From: a virus
Direction: 5' to 3' (one strand)
IMG/VR virus record: IMGVR_UViG_3300025590_000024
Coordinates: 1 to 33,752 of that record
DNA: 33,752 bases
The translations under genes were made by a program, and so were the position numbers. Within the stretch, counting starts at the first letter, position 1. Each line of letters starts with the position of its first letter. Positions 7,292 to 15,584 of the stretch are shown here, piece after piece. The notes under the pieces were generated by a model that saw nothing but the letters and a program-made list of their open reading frames with translations, ran no database searches and was not told the origin of the DNA.

Positions 7292-8869
7292 ATGCCAAGC
7301 CAAGCCGAATTAGACGCACAAAACAACGCCTCACGAGCCAGACAACAAGCTAGACGTGGAATTGAACAACCAGCACCACAGATGCAACAGCCGTATGTAA
7401 ACCCATACGGAGGACAGTACGGAACCGACTCAATCCAAGACCAAAGTTATTACGATAATTATTATGATACTTCTGGTGATGGTTATTATGATAATAATGG
7501 CTACTATCAGTCTGGTTATAGTTATGAAGACGAGGGGATGACTGACGAGGAATGGGCGGCTTATTTAGCTGGACTAGAAGAAGGCCAAGGGTCTCAAGAA
7601 GAACCTTCTTACTATTCGGACTACGGCTCACGTATGCCCGATGGACCAATTGAGGCTCCATATCCAGAAGAAAGTTCTTGGATGGATAATTTATCATTTG
7701 GTGCAGATAAATTTCGAGGAAAAACTCCATTTCAGCAACCAGATTGGTTTCAAAAACCAATTGATAGGGTTTCAAATGATTTGAATCAATTTAGTAATGC
7801 ACAGCAAGAACCAGAAGCGGAAACTCCATTCCTGCAATACCTCCAAGAAAACACCGAACAATCTCAAGGTGGTGGAGCTAATCAAATGGAGCAAGGTAGT
7901 GCTGGTTCGCCTCAAAGCAATTACTACGACTTTGTTCAAGGTGGCGGTCAAATGAATGATGAGCAACTTCGTCAAGCTAATGAAATGGCAATGTCTATGG
8001 GTACAACGTTTGATCCAGAGACTGGTTACAGCCGTCAGCCATACCAAGATTACCAAGAGCAGGGTCCACAAGTTCAAGCCCCAATGTCAATAAGTGACAC
8101 TCGTGGAATGCTACAAGAACGATTTGGCTCTCCAACCGTATCTGGTCTATCTCAAAGCAATCAAGAAAGTCAAAATTTCTATGATGATGAATCTATGCGT
8201 CGGGATCAACGTATAGAAAACCGACCAGACTTTAATGAAGTTACTCGTGACATTGATAAGTACGATGATCGCAGGACATTTGCTGAAGCTCGTAGATTAG
8301 TGCCAACTGAACGTGATAAGTATGGTAATATTACCAATCAAGCACAGCAACGTGCAGCAATGACATTAACCGAAAAGGAAGTTCAAGACAAAAAGAGGGA
8401 TGAATATAATGAAGAGTATAGGGCAAAAAACTTAGAAAGAATACAACAAACAATTGATAATGGCAATAAACCAGGTGCAAGTAAACTGGAAAAAAAGAAA
8501 GGAGAGGTTGCCGAAGAAATCTTATTAGTGCAGGAAACATATGCAAACTATCAGCCTTGGATGGGTCAAGCTATTGAAGCCGACAGGATGAATATAGTAC
8601 CAGCACCATCTGGATTTGACAGTCATTTGGATTTTGCAGCATATCAAAATAACTTTAATTTAGATGAACTATATGAAACTATGAATCAAGAAAACAATAA
8701 AGAAGGTGGCGCTGCTCCAGTTAAACAAACTCAACCTGCTGCAACAGGCAGCGCAGCGGGTGGATATGATGAAAGAACTAATTTAGCAATACAAAGGTTT
8801 GCGGATGATAATAAATTGTCCTTAGAAGAAGCAATTAAAAAACTTAAATCTTCGGGAAAAATTAAATAA
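7292..8869 (+). CDS. Large Q/Y-rich candidate internal virion protein
   Basis: A 525-residue acidic, low-complexity protein. The first 120 residues are Tyr/Gln/Asp/Gly-rich (QDQSYYDNYYDTSGDGYYDNNGY...), the middle is Gln/Glu-rich, and residues about 310-400 are a highly charged helix (TRDIDKYDDRRTFAEARR...). The C-terminus (NLAIQRFADDNKLSLEEAIKKLK) looks like a small folded helical hairpin. Its stop overlaps the ATG of the 1265-residue gene (TAATG), so they are translationally coupled and probably made in fixed ratio. A role as ejection or inner-core protein is inferred from order and size. Confidence 0.7.
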   Translation: MPSQAELDAQNNASRARQQARRGIEQPAPQMQQPYVNPYGGQYGTDSIQDQSYYDNYYDTSGDGYYDNNGYYQSGYSYEDEGMTDEEWAAYLAGLEEGQGSQEEPSYYSDYGSRMPDGPIEAPYPEESSWMDNLSFGADKFRGKTPFQQPDWFQKPIDRVSNDLNQFSNAQQEPEAETPFLQYLQENTEQSQGGGANQMEQGSAGSPQSNYYDFVQGGGQMNDEQLRQANEMAMSMGTTFDPETGYSRQPYQDYQEQGPQVQAPMSISDTRGMLQERFGSPTVSGLSQSNQESQNFYDDESMRRDQRIENRPDFNEVTRDIDKYDDRRTFAEARRLVPTERDKYGNITNQAQQRAAMTLTEKEVQDKKRDEYNEEYRAKNLERIQQTIDNGNKPGASKLEKKKGEVAEEILLVQETYANYQPWMGQAIEADRMNIVPAPSGFDSHLDFAAYQNNFNLDELYETMNQENNKEGGAAPVKQTQPAATGSAAGGYDERTNLAIQRFADDNKLSLEEAIKKLKSSGKIK

Positions 8870-11800
8870 TGGCAAAAAAATTATCATATGATTTTTCTGG
8901 ATTTGACGAAATTCAAAACCAATATGAAGTCCCAGAAAGTTATGATTTTTCTGGATTTGATGAAATTCAAGATACATATAAATCCCAAGAAAGTTATGAT
9001 TTTTCTGGATTTGATGAAATTCAATCCGAAGACCAGCAGGACTCCCAAGGCAGATGGCCTGGGGATAAAGGCTACAACCTAGAAGAGGAAGAATACGCAG
9101 ACCCATCTACTGGAGACATCGCCAAAGGTGTGGGTGCTGAAGTATTAGCAAGTGGAGCTGGAGCAGTAGCTGGTGGTGCGCTTGGTGCGCTTGGTGGTCC
9201 CCTAGCGCCTATTACCATTCCACTTGGAATAGCAGCAGGTGGTTTTGCTGGAGGTTTCTTTGGATCATTGTGGGCGCAATACATTGAAGGTCAAGAAAAG
9301 AAGAGTTATGGACGTGCAATCTCCGCTGGTACTGTTAGTGCTATTCCTTTTGGTGGTGCTGGAGTTAAGGCAATTACTGGAGCTACCAAGATTACTGGTA
9401 AGATGATTGCTGGCGCAGCAGGACGTGAAGCTGTTAAGGGTGGAGTTCTTGGAGGCACAGAAGCAACTATAGCAAAAGCAATCGACGAAGGCCGTATGCC
9501 TACCAAAGAAGAGTATGCTGCCTATGTTGGTGGTGGTACTCTGTTTGGTGGTGCGCTTGGTGCAGCTTCTCCTAAGATTGGAAAGTCTATGAACAAGTTC
9601 TTTGGCAAAACACCAGAAGAAATTGACGCAGCTATTGGACGAGGTGAAATTCAATTCAATGATTTTGAAGATTTAATTGTTGATGCTACAGAAACTGTTC
9701 CACGTTTGCGTGCAGATTTTGCAGATGCTCGTATTGCTATGGAGTCTAAGTTAGCGGCAGATGAAATTGCTAACAAAGGAACCAGTAAGCTTGGTCAAGC
9801 GTGGGCATCAATTAAACCATCAGCGTATCTTAAACCGAAAGCAAATCAAGCAGCAATTGATTACTCAAGAAATATCAAAAATTCGCAAGACCTAGCCAAT
9901 AAAATTGCACGTAAAATTAAACTTGAGACAGAGAGGAATCCAAACATTGCAGCAGAAATAGATGACATAATTGATGGTGGTAACACACCAATGAGTAAGG
10001 AAGTCTATGATTCTGTAGGTGCTGAAATTCAGAAGTACCAAGACACAAGGCTTGAGTACCAAAAAGAAATGCTGGAGCTTGTTGATAGCGATGCGTATCG
10101 TTCAATGAGCGAAGAAGGCAAGGAAGAGTTCCAAAAAACATTGCAGGATTCTATTGCTGGAAAAACATACAATCGTCAAGACTACAGGATGTTTCTTGAT
10201 AAAGATTTTAAACCAGATCCAAAACTTAAACAGGCAGCTTTAATTGAATTAACTGAAAAAATGGGAAGTCAAGAAGGGGCTATTGCTCATTTAAATAAAC
10301 TTGAAAATTCTAGTGCTAGAACAAAAGCATTTGATCCTAGATCAAAGGGCAGTGGACAGGGAGTTGATTCAGTAATGAAGAGACGTAGCAATCCTGGACC
10401 TGCCGAAAGAGCTTGGTTGGGAGAGGTTAAGGACAGTCCAGAGAAAGTTATCGGAACACTTACTGGAATCAGTAAAAGCGTTTCAAGGGCTAAAGCAGAT
10501 CAAATTATAGGTGAAGAGTTAATTAACTCTGGTGTAGCTTCTCGCACGCGAGGATCTGGCGACATGGTAGAACTTACCTTTCGAGGAACTGGAGAAAAAG
10601 GTAGTGGCATATATGCTATGCCAGAAGTTCAGATGGCCTTGAATCAAGTTTACTTACCAGAAGTAGATAATAAGACCAACAGCATGGTAATAAACGGATT
10701 ACAAGATTTGTATCGTGCTGGTGTTGCTGGATCAAAGGGAGCAAAGGTTTTGCTAAATACCATTGCTTATCCAGTGCAAGCTTACTCAAATGCTATTACT
10801 CTTGCTGGTCAAGGTATCAATCCATTCAAGGGATCTATGCGTGGTATGGAAATTGCCTTATCTGAATTTGGCTACATACAAGATATACGGAAAAACCCAA
10901 AGGCTCGTCGAGCTGTATTGGATGACATTGATGAAATGAATAAATATGGAATCAAGGGAGTCAGTATTAATGATAGTGATATACGAAATACTTTGGACAA
11001 TGGTTTTTTCTCTGAAAAACTGAGCAAATTATCAGATCCACTGGGTAAAGCTTATAGTACCGCAGATACAATGGGCAGGTATGTTGGGTGGAAGTCTACC
11101 CAGAAAACATTAAAAAAGCAATTCCCTAAAGCTGGTGAGGATCTTCCAGCTTACAAAAAAGCAATGGCTGATTCAGAGATTGCAATGTCACAGGGTGATG
11201 AGATCGGTGCGCAAAGATTTATGGCTGAAGCACAGAACGTAAAGGATGATGTTATCAAAGCACAGTCCGCTAAACTAATTAATGATACTTACCAGAATTA
11301 TGATAAGCTTAGTAACTTTGTAAAGACATTGTCTCGTTGGGGAGTCATGCCTCAGTTTGCATCATTTACAGCTGAGTTTGCTAGAAATCAATACCAACAA
11401 GGGAAAGTAATTAAAGAAATGTTAAGCGGAACTTATGGGGCTGCTGACAATCTCGGACCAGCTAATGTTCGACAAATGCAAATTGATGGAGCTAAGAAAC
11501 TTGCATCATTAACCGCAGTATATGGTTCAACATACGGACTTATAGAAGGAGTTAAAGCAGCAAGTGGAATTGATTCAAGTAAAGAAGATGCTTTGCGAAA
11601 CTTAGTTTATCCAGATTATGACAAGAACAAGGACCTAATGGTTTCTTTAGATGAGGATGGAAAGACTGGCTGGACTGCTAACATGAGCTATATTTCTCCG
11701 CACGCTCTTGGTCAATCAGCATTCAAGGCTGGCATGAGTGGTGAAGATGAAGATTCTCTTATTGGTTTATTGAAAGACGAGATGGTTGGCGAAGGAAGCT

Positions 11801-12666
11801 TTGTTGCTGGAGCAGTATTTAGGGCAATTGAAAACAGAGATAAATACGGACGAGAAATTAGCAATGAATTAGATGGTTATAGAAACACTAAGGATAGGAT
11901 TGAATATGCTATTACTGATATATTTAAACCAGGAACTTATCGTGAAGTTGAAAAATTGAAGGGTTCATTGTCTGGTGATAATAATTACACAAAAGCAGAT
12001 CTAGCCATGAGGCAAGCTGGTTGGCGTAAGAACAAGTTTGATGTAGACAAAAGAACAATAAGTACTATTAGGAATAGTGCAAAGGCTGGCAAAGCGGCAA
12101 GCAGTGAGTTTAATTTTCTCAATAAAAAGAACAACAGCCCAGAGCAATTAAATGCTATTTGGGAAGATTCTAATAGGCTTCGTCGTGATTCATTTGATGC
12201 ATTAGTAACTAATGATGAATCTATGATTGCTCTGGGTCGCAATGACGATGATCGTGTGAAGTTAATGAAAGCCGCTGGTGTTTCTGGTGAAACGATATTA
12301 GATATATTTGATCGAAAATATAGAGACCTCTCTAAAACACAGGCACTATCTACATCTGATATATTCAGTACGATTGAAGGTTCTTATGCCCAGAAGCGCA
12401 AGCAGATCATGGAAATGAGGAAGGAAGACAGGGTAATGGGCGATAAGCTATTGGCTAAATTGAGCCGAGAAAAAAGTGCAGATAGACTTAATTTAAGTGC
12501 TATAGATAATGTATTCCTTGGCCTCGATACTGCTGAACGTGCTAGTCGAATTATGAATCACCCAAATCCAAAGGGTTATCTGAATGAACTCCGCCAGAAG
12601 CGAATGGTAAGTACAGATTTAAATAACCTAGTTCGCATGAAACTACGCGCACAAGGGCAGCAGTAG
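8869..12666 (+). CDS. Very large candidate internal virion (DNA-ejection) protein
   Basis: A 1265-residue protein, the largest in the genome. The N-terminus has three copies of an 18-residue repeat with core SYDFSGFDEIQ (starting at residues 6, 24 and 42). Residues about 88-138 are a Gly/Ala-rich hydrophobic stretch that could insert in a membrane, followed by further Ala/Gly-rich segments to about residue 240. The rest is mainly helical and charged. This pattern (size, glycine-rich hydrophobic segments, last gene of the late arm) matches internal core or ejection proteins of podoviruses that form a channel through the envelope. I see no lysozyme or transglycosylase motif. The gene ends 94 bp before the convergent terminator. 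Confidence 0.7.
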   Translation: MAKKLSYDFSGFDEIQNQYEVPESYDFSGFDEIQDTYKSQESYDFSGFDEIQSEDQQDSQGRWPGDKGYNLEEEEYADPSTGDIAKGVGAEVLASGAGAVAGGALGALGGPLAPITIPLGIAAGGFAGGFFGSLWAQYIEGQEKKSYGRAISAGTVSAIPFGGAGVKAITGATKITGKMIAGAAGREAVKGGVLGGTEATIAKAIDEGRMPTKEEYAAYVGGGTLFGGALGAASPKIGKSMNKFFGKTPEEIDAAIGRGEIQFNDFEDLIVDATETVPRLRADFADARIAMESKLAADEIANKGTSKLGQAWASIKPSAYLKPKANQAAIDYSRNIKNSQDLANKIARKIKLETERNPNIAAEIDDIIDGGNTPMSKEVYDSVGAEIQKYQDTRLEYQKEMLELVDSDAYRSMSEEGKEEFQKTLQDSIAGKTYNRQDYRMFLDKDFKPDPKLKQAALIELTEKMGSQEGAIAHLNKLENSSARTKAFDPRSKGSGQGVDSVMKRRSNPGPAERAWLGEVKDSPEKVIGTLTGISKSVSRAKADQIIGEELINSGVASRTRGSGDMVELTFRGTGEKGSGIYAMPEVQMALNQVYLPEVDNKTNSMVINGLQDLYRAGVAGSKGAKVLLNTIAYPVQAYSNAITLAGQGINPFKGSMRGMEIALSEFGYIQDIRKNPKARRAVLDDIDEMNKYGIKGVSINDSDIRNTLDNGFFSEKLSKLSDPLGKAYSTADTMGRYVGWKSTQKTLKKQFPKAGEDLPAYKKAMADSEIAMSQGDEIGAQRFMAEAQNVKDDVIKAQSAKLINDTYQNYDKLSNFVKTLSRWGVMPQFASFTAEFARNQYQQGKVIKEMLSGTYGAADNLGPANVRQMQIDGAKKLASLTAVYGSTYGLIEGVKAASGIDSSKEDALRNLVYPDYDKNKDLMVSLDEDGKTGWTANMSYISPHALGQSAFKAGMSGEDEDSLIGLLKDEMVGEGSFVAGAVFRAIENRDKYGREISNELDGYRNTKDRIEYAITDIFKPGTYREVEKLKGSLSGDNNYTKADLAMRQAGWRKNKFDVDKRTISTIRNSAKAGKAASSEFNFLNKKNNSPEQLNAIWEDSNRLRRDSFDALVTNDESMIALGRNDDDRVKLMKAAGVSGETILDIFDRKYRDLSKTQALSTSDIFSTIEGSYAQKRKQIMEMRKEDRVMGDKLLAKLSREKSADRLNLSAIDNVFLGLDTAERASRIMNHPNPKGYLNELRQKRMVSTDLNNLVRMKLRAQGQQ
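8884..9024 (+). repeat. Three 54-bp repeats encoding SYDFSGFDEIQ motifs
   Basis: Units start at 8884, 8938 and 8992, period 54 bp (18 residues). The 11-residue core is the same in all three. The seven-residue spacers differ (NQYEVPE, DTYKSQE), so the core is kept while the linker drifts, as expected of a short binding motif present in several copies. Confidence 0.93.
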
Positions 12667-12760
12667 CCCTGCTGGGGTGTAGACCCTCGTAGAATATTCA
12701 AAGCCCTCCTAGACCCCTTCAGGGGGCAGGAATGCGTCCATAGCTGACCTTAAACGCAAG

Positions 12761-12791
12761 AAGCCCCTCCTGTTATTAACAAGAGGGGCTT
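12761..12791. terminator. Bidirectional hairpin terminator between convergent arms
   Basis: AAGCCCCTC (12761-12769) pairs with GAGGGGCTT (12783-12791). The loop region can pair further (TGTT/AACA). The stem ends in A/T pairs on both sides, giving a short T tract in either direction. It lies between the ends of the + late arm (12666) and the - early arm (12831), where a two-way terminator is expected. A second small stem, CCCC TTCA GGGG, lies just upstream around 12714-12725. Confidence 0.75.
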
Positions 12792-12830
12792 CAACGTCAC
12801 CACAACGTCTATGAACAACTATGCACAAAT

Positions 12831-13052
12831 TTAAATACTATCAGACATATGCTTGAGGGCTTCCTTAATGTTGACCTCAATGGCAGCTTCTACATCCTCT
12901 TCGCTTGGCATTACCGCTGAAATGCTGTCCTCGTGGTAGCCAATGCCAACTAGGGCTGCTCTAAACATTTCTATGGCTTCTGATACAGTAATACCATCAC
13001 TTTTGTTTTCGATGTTTACTGAGAGATAATCGTCTTCTAGGGTTAGTTTCAT
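12831..13052 (-). CDS. Small acidic unknown protein, last gene of the early arm
   Basis: A 73-residue protein from ATG at 13052 (MKLTLEDDYLSVNIENKSDG). The frame stays open upstream to 13091, but that would overlap the end of the phosphoesterase gene, and the added residues (NQPTN...) are simply the CA-rich leader (accaaccaacaaattatattATG) translated. The sequence reads like a small alpha/beta protein: strands at residues 1-25, then an amphipathic helix ending with EDVEAAIEVNIKEALKHMSDSI. No family recognised. The phrase SEAIEMFRAALVGIGYHEDSI is typical of small phage proteins of unknown role. Confidence 0.65.
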   Translation of the reverse strand: MKLTLEDDYLSVNIENKSDGITVSEAIEMFRAALVGIGYHEDSISAVMPSEEDVEAAIEVNIKEALKHMSDSI

Positions 13053-13071
13053 AATATAATTTGTTGGTTGG

Positions 13072-13755
13072 TTAGAGAAACATTGGTTCAAAAAATGCGA
13101 GCTTGCTGCTGTACACTACGCCGCAACCTACAATAGGTTTGTTAGCGTACACTTTCCCGTACGCCATTGCTTCGTTACTGTGGTCAACTCCGCAACCCAC
13201 TTGCATTCCAAAGATACATTCACCTTGGTTTGCGTGGTAGACAACTCCAGCCTGTGCGTGAAGGTGTCCTTGAACGACTGACTTAAACTCGGAGATAGCA
13301 TTTTTATGTGCAGCCATGTGACCGCCCTTGCCCTTGTCGCCGTGTCGGTAAATAACCCGATCAATCTCTAGGTCTGCGTAGCGAGGGTGAATCGTCCAGC
13401 CATTGACTTGCCACAAGTCCTTGAAGCTTTTCATTACGTCATTGGGCAATCCAATCATGCGAGCCTTGCGTGCTGGCAGGGAGCTGTGGTTGCCAATCAT
13501 GTAGTCAACCTTGGGGAACGCCTTGTAGAGCTTCTGAACCTGCTTGTAGGCACGATTAAACTCTTCTACTGGTGATGGCATCGACGGATCTTTCTCGTGG
13601 AATGAAATACTATTCCAATCCACGAGATCACCGATGTGAACGACACGACCGCAGCCGTGTTTCTTCTGAATCTTTTTAAGAAAAGCAATGTAACCATCTA
13701 GCATTGCTGGTGCATGAGTGTCTCCTATTACTAGAACTGGTTTTGATTTTCCCAT
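13072..13755 (-). CDS. Calcineurin-like metallophosphoesterase
   Basis: A 227-residue protein with all the metal-site motifs of the family: GDTH (D12, H14), GDLVD (D43, D46), GNH (N89, H90), HGD (138-140) and GHLH (H164, H166). These bind a di-metal centre that hydrolyses phosphoesters; substrates vary (nucleic acid ends, cyclic nucleotides, phosphoproteins), and nothing here fixes which. Length is normal for the family. Its start is 5 bp after the stop of the upstream gene, so it is coupled. Phage enzymes of this type are often near replication genes and may trim DNA or RNA ends. Confidence 0.9.
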   Translation of the reverse strand: MGKSKPVLVIGDTHAPAMLDGYIAFLKKIQKKHGCGRVVHIGDLVDWNSISFHEKDPSMPSPVEEFNRAYKQVQKLYKAFPKVDYMIGNHSSLPARKARMIGLPNDVMKSFKDLWQVNGWTIHPRYADLEIDRVIYRHGDKGKGGHMAAHKNAISEFKSVVQGHLHAQAGVVYHANQGECIFGMQVGCGVDHSNEAMAYGKVYANKPIVGCGVVYSSKLAFFEPMFL

Positions 13756-13760
13756 AATAA

Positions 13761-13967
13761 TTATTCAGTTAATTCTGCTCCTTCTGCTAGTAGTCCAGCT
13801 AACTCAATGTCAGTTGTCAAGTATGACTTGTCATCTGGTGTAAGCCAATGGTAAAGCCATTCATCTTCTCCGCAGCTACCCGCCTCTGTTAATAGTTGGG
13901 CATCCCCTAATGTAAGTTTTAGTCCGAGTCCCGTGAGTTTTGTTCCGTCTTTTAAGTTATAGTTCAT
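13761..13967 (-). CDS. Small unknown protein
   Basis: A 68-residue acidic protein (MNYNLKDGTKLTGLGLKLTLGDAQLLTEAG...WLYHWLTPDDKSYLTTDIELAGLLAEGAELTE). It starts after a CA-rich leader without Shine-Dalgarno (ccactaacaccaaccacaataactATG, split as in the other early genes). It probably forms one operon with the phosphoesterase 5 bp downstream. No family recognised. Confidence 0.65.
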   Translation of the reverse strand: MNYNLKDGTKLTGLGLKLTLGDAQLLTEAGSCGEDEWLYHWLTPDDKSYLTTDIELAGLLAEGAELTE

Positions 13968-14026
13968 AGTTATTGTGGTTGGTGTTAGTGGTTATAATGC
14001 TGCTGGTTTATTTGATGTCAAGGGTA

Positions 14027-14266
14027 TTAGTTTTGATTAAGTACGTGGCGTTCTTCTAGCTGGTTATTGCGAGCAATAAGTTCTTCGCATCTCAAATTCA
14101 ATGCCTCCAGTTTTTCTTCGGACATTCTTAAAACCTTCTCATTAGCTTGAAGGCAGTTCTCTAGTTGGCTGATAGCGTTTTGCAATATCTTACGCTCCGA
14201 TGGCTGGAACATTGGTCTGCGATTTGTGTGATGGAATGCTGTGACTGGTTGTTCTGTGTCTGTCAT
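14027..14266 (-). CDS. Small coiled-coil protein
   Basis: A 79-residue protein. Residues about 22-74 form a long charged amphipathic helix (ILQNAISQLENCLQANEKVL..., EEKLEALNLRCEELIARNNQLEE) with leucines at heptad spacing, a likely dimeric coiled coil. The first 20 residues are polar. The leader is CA-rich (caacaacccaaaagcaattATG). Unknown function; possibly a subunit-bridging or regulatory protein. Confidence 0.65.
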   Translation of the reverse strand: MTDTEQPVTAFHHTNRRPMFQPSERKILQNAISQLENCLQANEKVLRMSEEKLEALNLRCEELIARNNQLEERHVLNQN

Positions 14267-14289
14267 AATTGCTTTTGGGTTGTTGATTA

Positions 14290-14466
14290 TTATTTTGATA
14301 GGATTACGGGTGTAGCTGGCGGTTCGCCAACTGGAATATTGGAAGGCTCTTGCTGAGAGTTTACGTCTGTAAGAATGACTTCATCTTTACAGTCGCAACA
14401 GCAGCAGCAATGAGGATGTGCTGACAGGAAACTGGCTGTAAATAGGGTGATTAGTATTGTTTTCAT
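14290..14466 (-). CDS. Secreted cysteine-rich microprotein
   Basis: A 58-residue open frame shorter than the usual cut-off. It starts MKTILITLFTASFLSAHPH, a typical signal peptide, followed at once by five consecutive cysteines and one more (CCCCCDC), then an acidic, proline-rich tail ending PPATPVILSK. The start lies after a CA-rich leader (acaacaaacccacatacattATG) like its neighbours and fits neatly between the 14266 and 15249 genes. It may be a metal-binding or disulphide-linked periplasmic peptide, or a lipoprotein, although a clean lipobox is absent. The family is unknown to me. Confidence 0.6.
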   Translation of the reverse strand: MKTILITLFTASFLSAHPHCCCCCDCKDEVILTDVNSQQEPSNIPVGEPPATPVILSK

Positions 14467-14485
14467 AATGTATGTGGGTTTGTTG

Positions 14486-15244
14486 TTAGATTAGTCCTTC
14501 TGAGAGAATGTTGAATGCTGTTGCAGCCACCGCTGGGTCTTGTCCGTTGCCGATTGCCTGGAGTCGCTTTCCCCAATTTTTGTCCAACCCAGAGGCCAAC
14601 CCATCCGCAACTCGTTCCACTGAGGATTGATCTTTCCTCCGATTTGAGCCGATAGCGTCGGAGTTTTGCGTGTAAACTCTGCTGGATACGCCCCCTCCTT
14701 TGAGTTGTGGCTGGTCGGTGTAGGCAAGTATCCAAATTCGCTTGCGGTGGTGATCGGCTCCAATATCTTTGCTGCCCAGCACACACCATCTTGCATGATA
14801 CCCCAGGTTCCTAATGTCGTTAAGAACTCTAGAGAGTCCCTTTGCTCTAAGATTTGGGGAGTTTTCAATAAACACAAACTTAGGCCGAATTTCTCCAGCG
14901 ACTCTAGCCATCTCTGACCATAGCCCCGACTTCTCTCCGTCAAGTCCTCGCTGCGTTCCGTTGACATTATTGTTTGTCCTGGCTGAACTGAGGTCAGTGC
15001 AGGGGAATCCCCCGCAAAGAACGTCAACTGATCCGCGCCAAGGATTTCCGTCGAGTGTACAGACATCGTCCCAGATGGGGAAGGTGGGTAGGATTCCGTC
15101 ACGCTGTCTTGCGAGCAGGACGTCTCTTGGGTAGGGTTCGATTTCGCAAGCTCCGATTGGATTGTGTCCAAGTAGGAGATCACCGAGAATGCCGCCACCT
15201 GCTCCTGCGAAGAGGTGGAATGTGTTGAGTTTTGTGTGTGCCAT
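14486..15244 (-). CDS. DNA (cytosine-5) methyltransferase
   Basis: A 252-residue protein with the C5-methyltransferase motifs in order: I FAGAGGG (12-18, SAM binding), IV GGFPCTDLS with catalytic C82, VI ENS (127-129), VIII HHRKRIW (165-171) and X GNGQDPAVAA (232-241). The region between VIII and X is short, so the target-recognition domain is small. There is no cognate restriction gene, so it is an orphan, probably protecting phage DNA against host enzymes or altering packaging or expression. The recognition site cannot be read from sequence. The ATG is the second of two (ATGacATGgca); the first opens a different, equally long frame (next entry). Confidence 0.93.
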   Translation of the reverse strand: MAHTKLNTFHLFAGAGGGILGDLLLGHNPIGACEIEPYPRDVLLARQRDGILPTFPIWDDVCTLDGNPWRGSVDVLCGGFPCTDLSSARTNNNVNGTQRGLDGEKSGLWSEMARVAGEIRPKFVFIENSPNLRAKGLSRVLNDIRNLGYHARWCVLGSKDIGADHHRKRIWILAYTDQPQLKGGGVSSRVYTQNSDAIGSNRRKDQSSVERVADGLASGLDKNWGKRLQAIGNGQDPAVAATAFNILSEGLI

Positions 15245-15249
15245 GTCAT
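14491..15249 (-). CDS. Overlapping alternative-frame ORF on the methyltransferase gene
   Basis: An open frame of exactly 252 codons, starting 5 bases before and stopping 5 bases before the methyltransferase. Its ATG is the first one after the CA-rich leader (caaaactcaccacataaaATG), the position used by other early genes. The product has LPTPTSHNSKEG (from residue 175) and NPQWNELRMGWPLGWT (208-223). This matches the LPTPTASD...NPxWVEWLMGxPxGWT pattern that I know from many phage proteins deposited beside or over methyltransferases. It is either truly translated or a conserved shadow of the methyltransferase codons; the sequence alone cannot decide. Confidence 0.35.
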   Translation of the reverse strand: MTWHTQNSTHSTSSQEQVAAFSVISYLDTIQSELAKSNPTQETSCSQDSVTESYPPSPSGTMSVHSTEILGADQLTFFAGDSPALTSVQPGQTIMSTERSEDLTERSRGYGQRWLESLEKFGLSLCLLKTPQILEQRDSLEFLTTLGTWGIMQDGVCWAAKILEPITTASEFGYLPTPTSHNSKEGAYPAEFTRKTPTLSAQIGGKINPQWNELRMGWPLGWTKIGESDSRQSATDKTQRWLQQHSTFSQKD

Positions 15250-15270
15250 TTTATGTGGTGAGTTTTGTGT

Positions 15271-15549
15271 TTATCTGAAATGTTTATTCTCTTCCCACTC
15301 ACGTTCCCGCGATTCATCCGCACGCCATTCAGCTTCTTCCGCTGCGTAAACGTCAGCCAATAATCTTGTGGCTACACAGATTTCTGCTTCGCATTCTGAG
15401 TGAAGTGCAAACTCCTCGGCACTCGTGTCATCGTGAAACTCGTCATTGATTTTTTTCAATGCGGTTTCTAGGTCTTCCAGTTCCTCCGTTCCAAGTACAT
15501 TTTTAATATCTGAAAGGATTACTTTTAGTCGTGATTTTGTATTGTTCAT
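15271..15549 (-). CDS. Small acidic helical protein
   Basis: A 92-residue, strongly acidic protein (many E/D; KIND EFHDDTSAEEF, AAEEAEWRADESREREWEE), predicted all-helical. It starts after a clear CA-rich leader (cgacaaccacaacaacataacattATG, written 5'->3' on this strand). No family recognised. Small acidic early proteins sometimes mimic DNA or bind host factors; this is only a possibility. Confidence 0.65.
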   Translation of the reverse strand: MNNTKSRLKVILSDIKNVLGTEELEDLETALKKINDEFHDDTSAEEFALHSECEAEICVATRLLADVYAAEEAEWRADESREREWEENKHFR

Positions 15550-15584
15550 AATGTTATGTTGTTGTGGTTGTCGTTGATGTCAAA

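Noticed and set aside
7350-7775. 141-codon minus-strand frame inside the 525-residue gene
   Set aside because: Opposite strand shadow of a low-complexity coding region; the late arm is wholly on the + strand.
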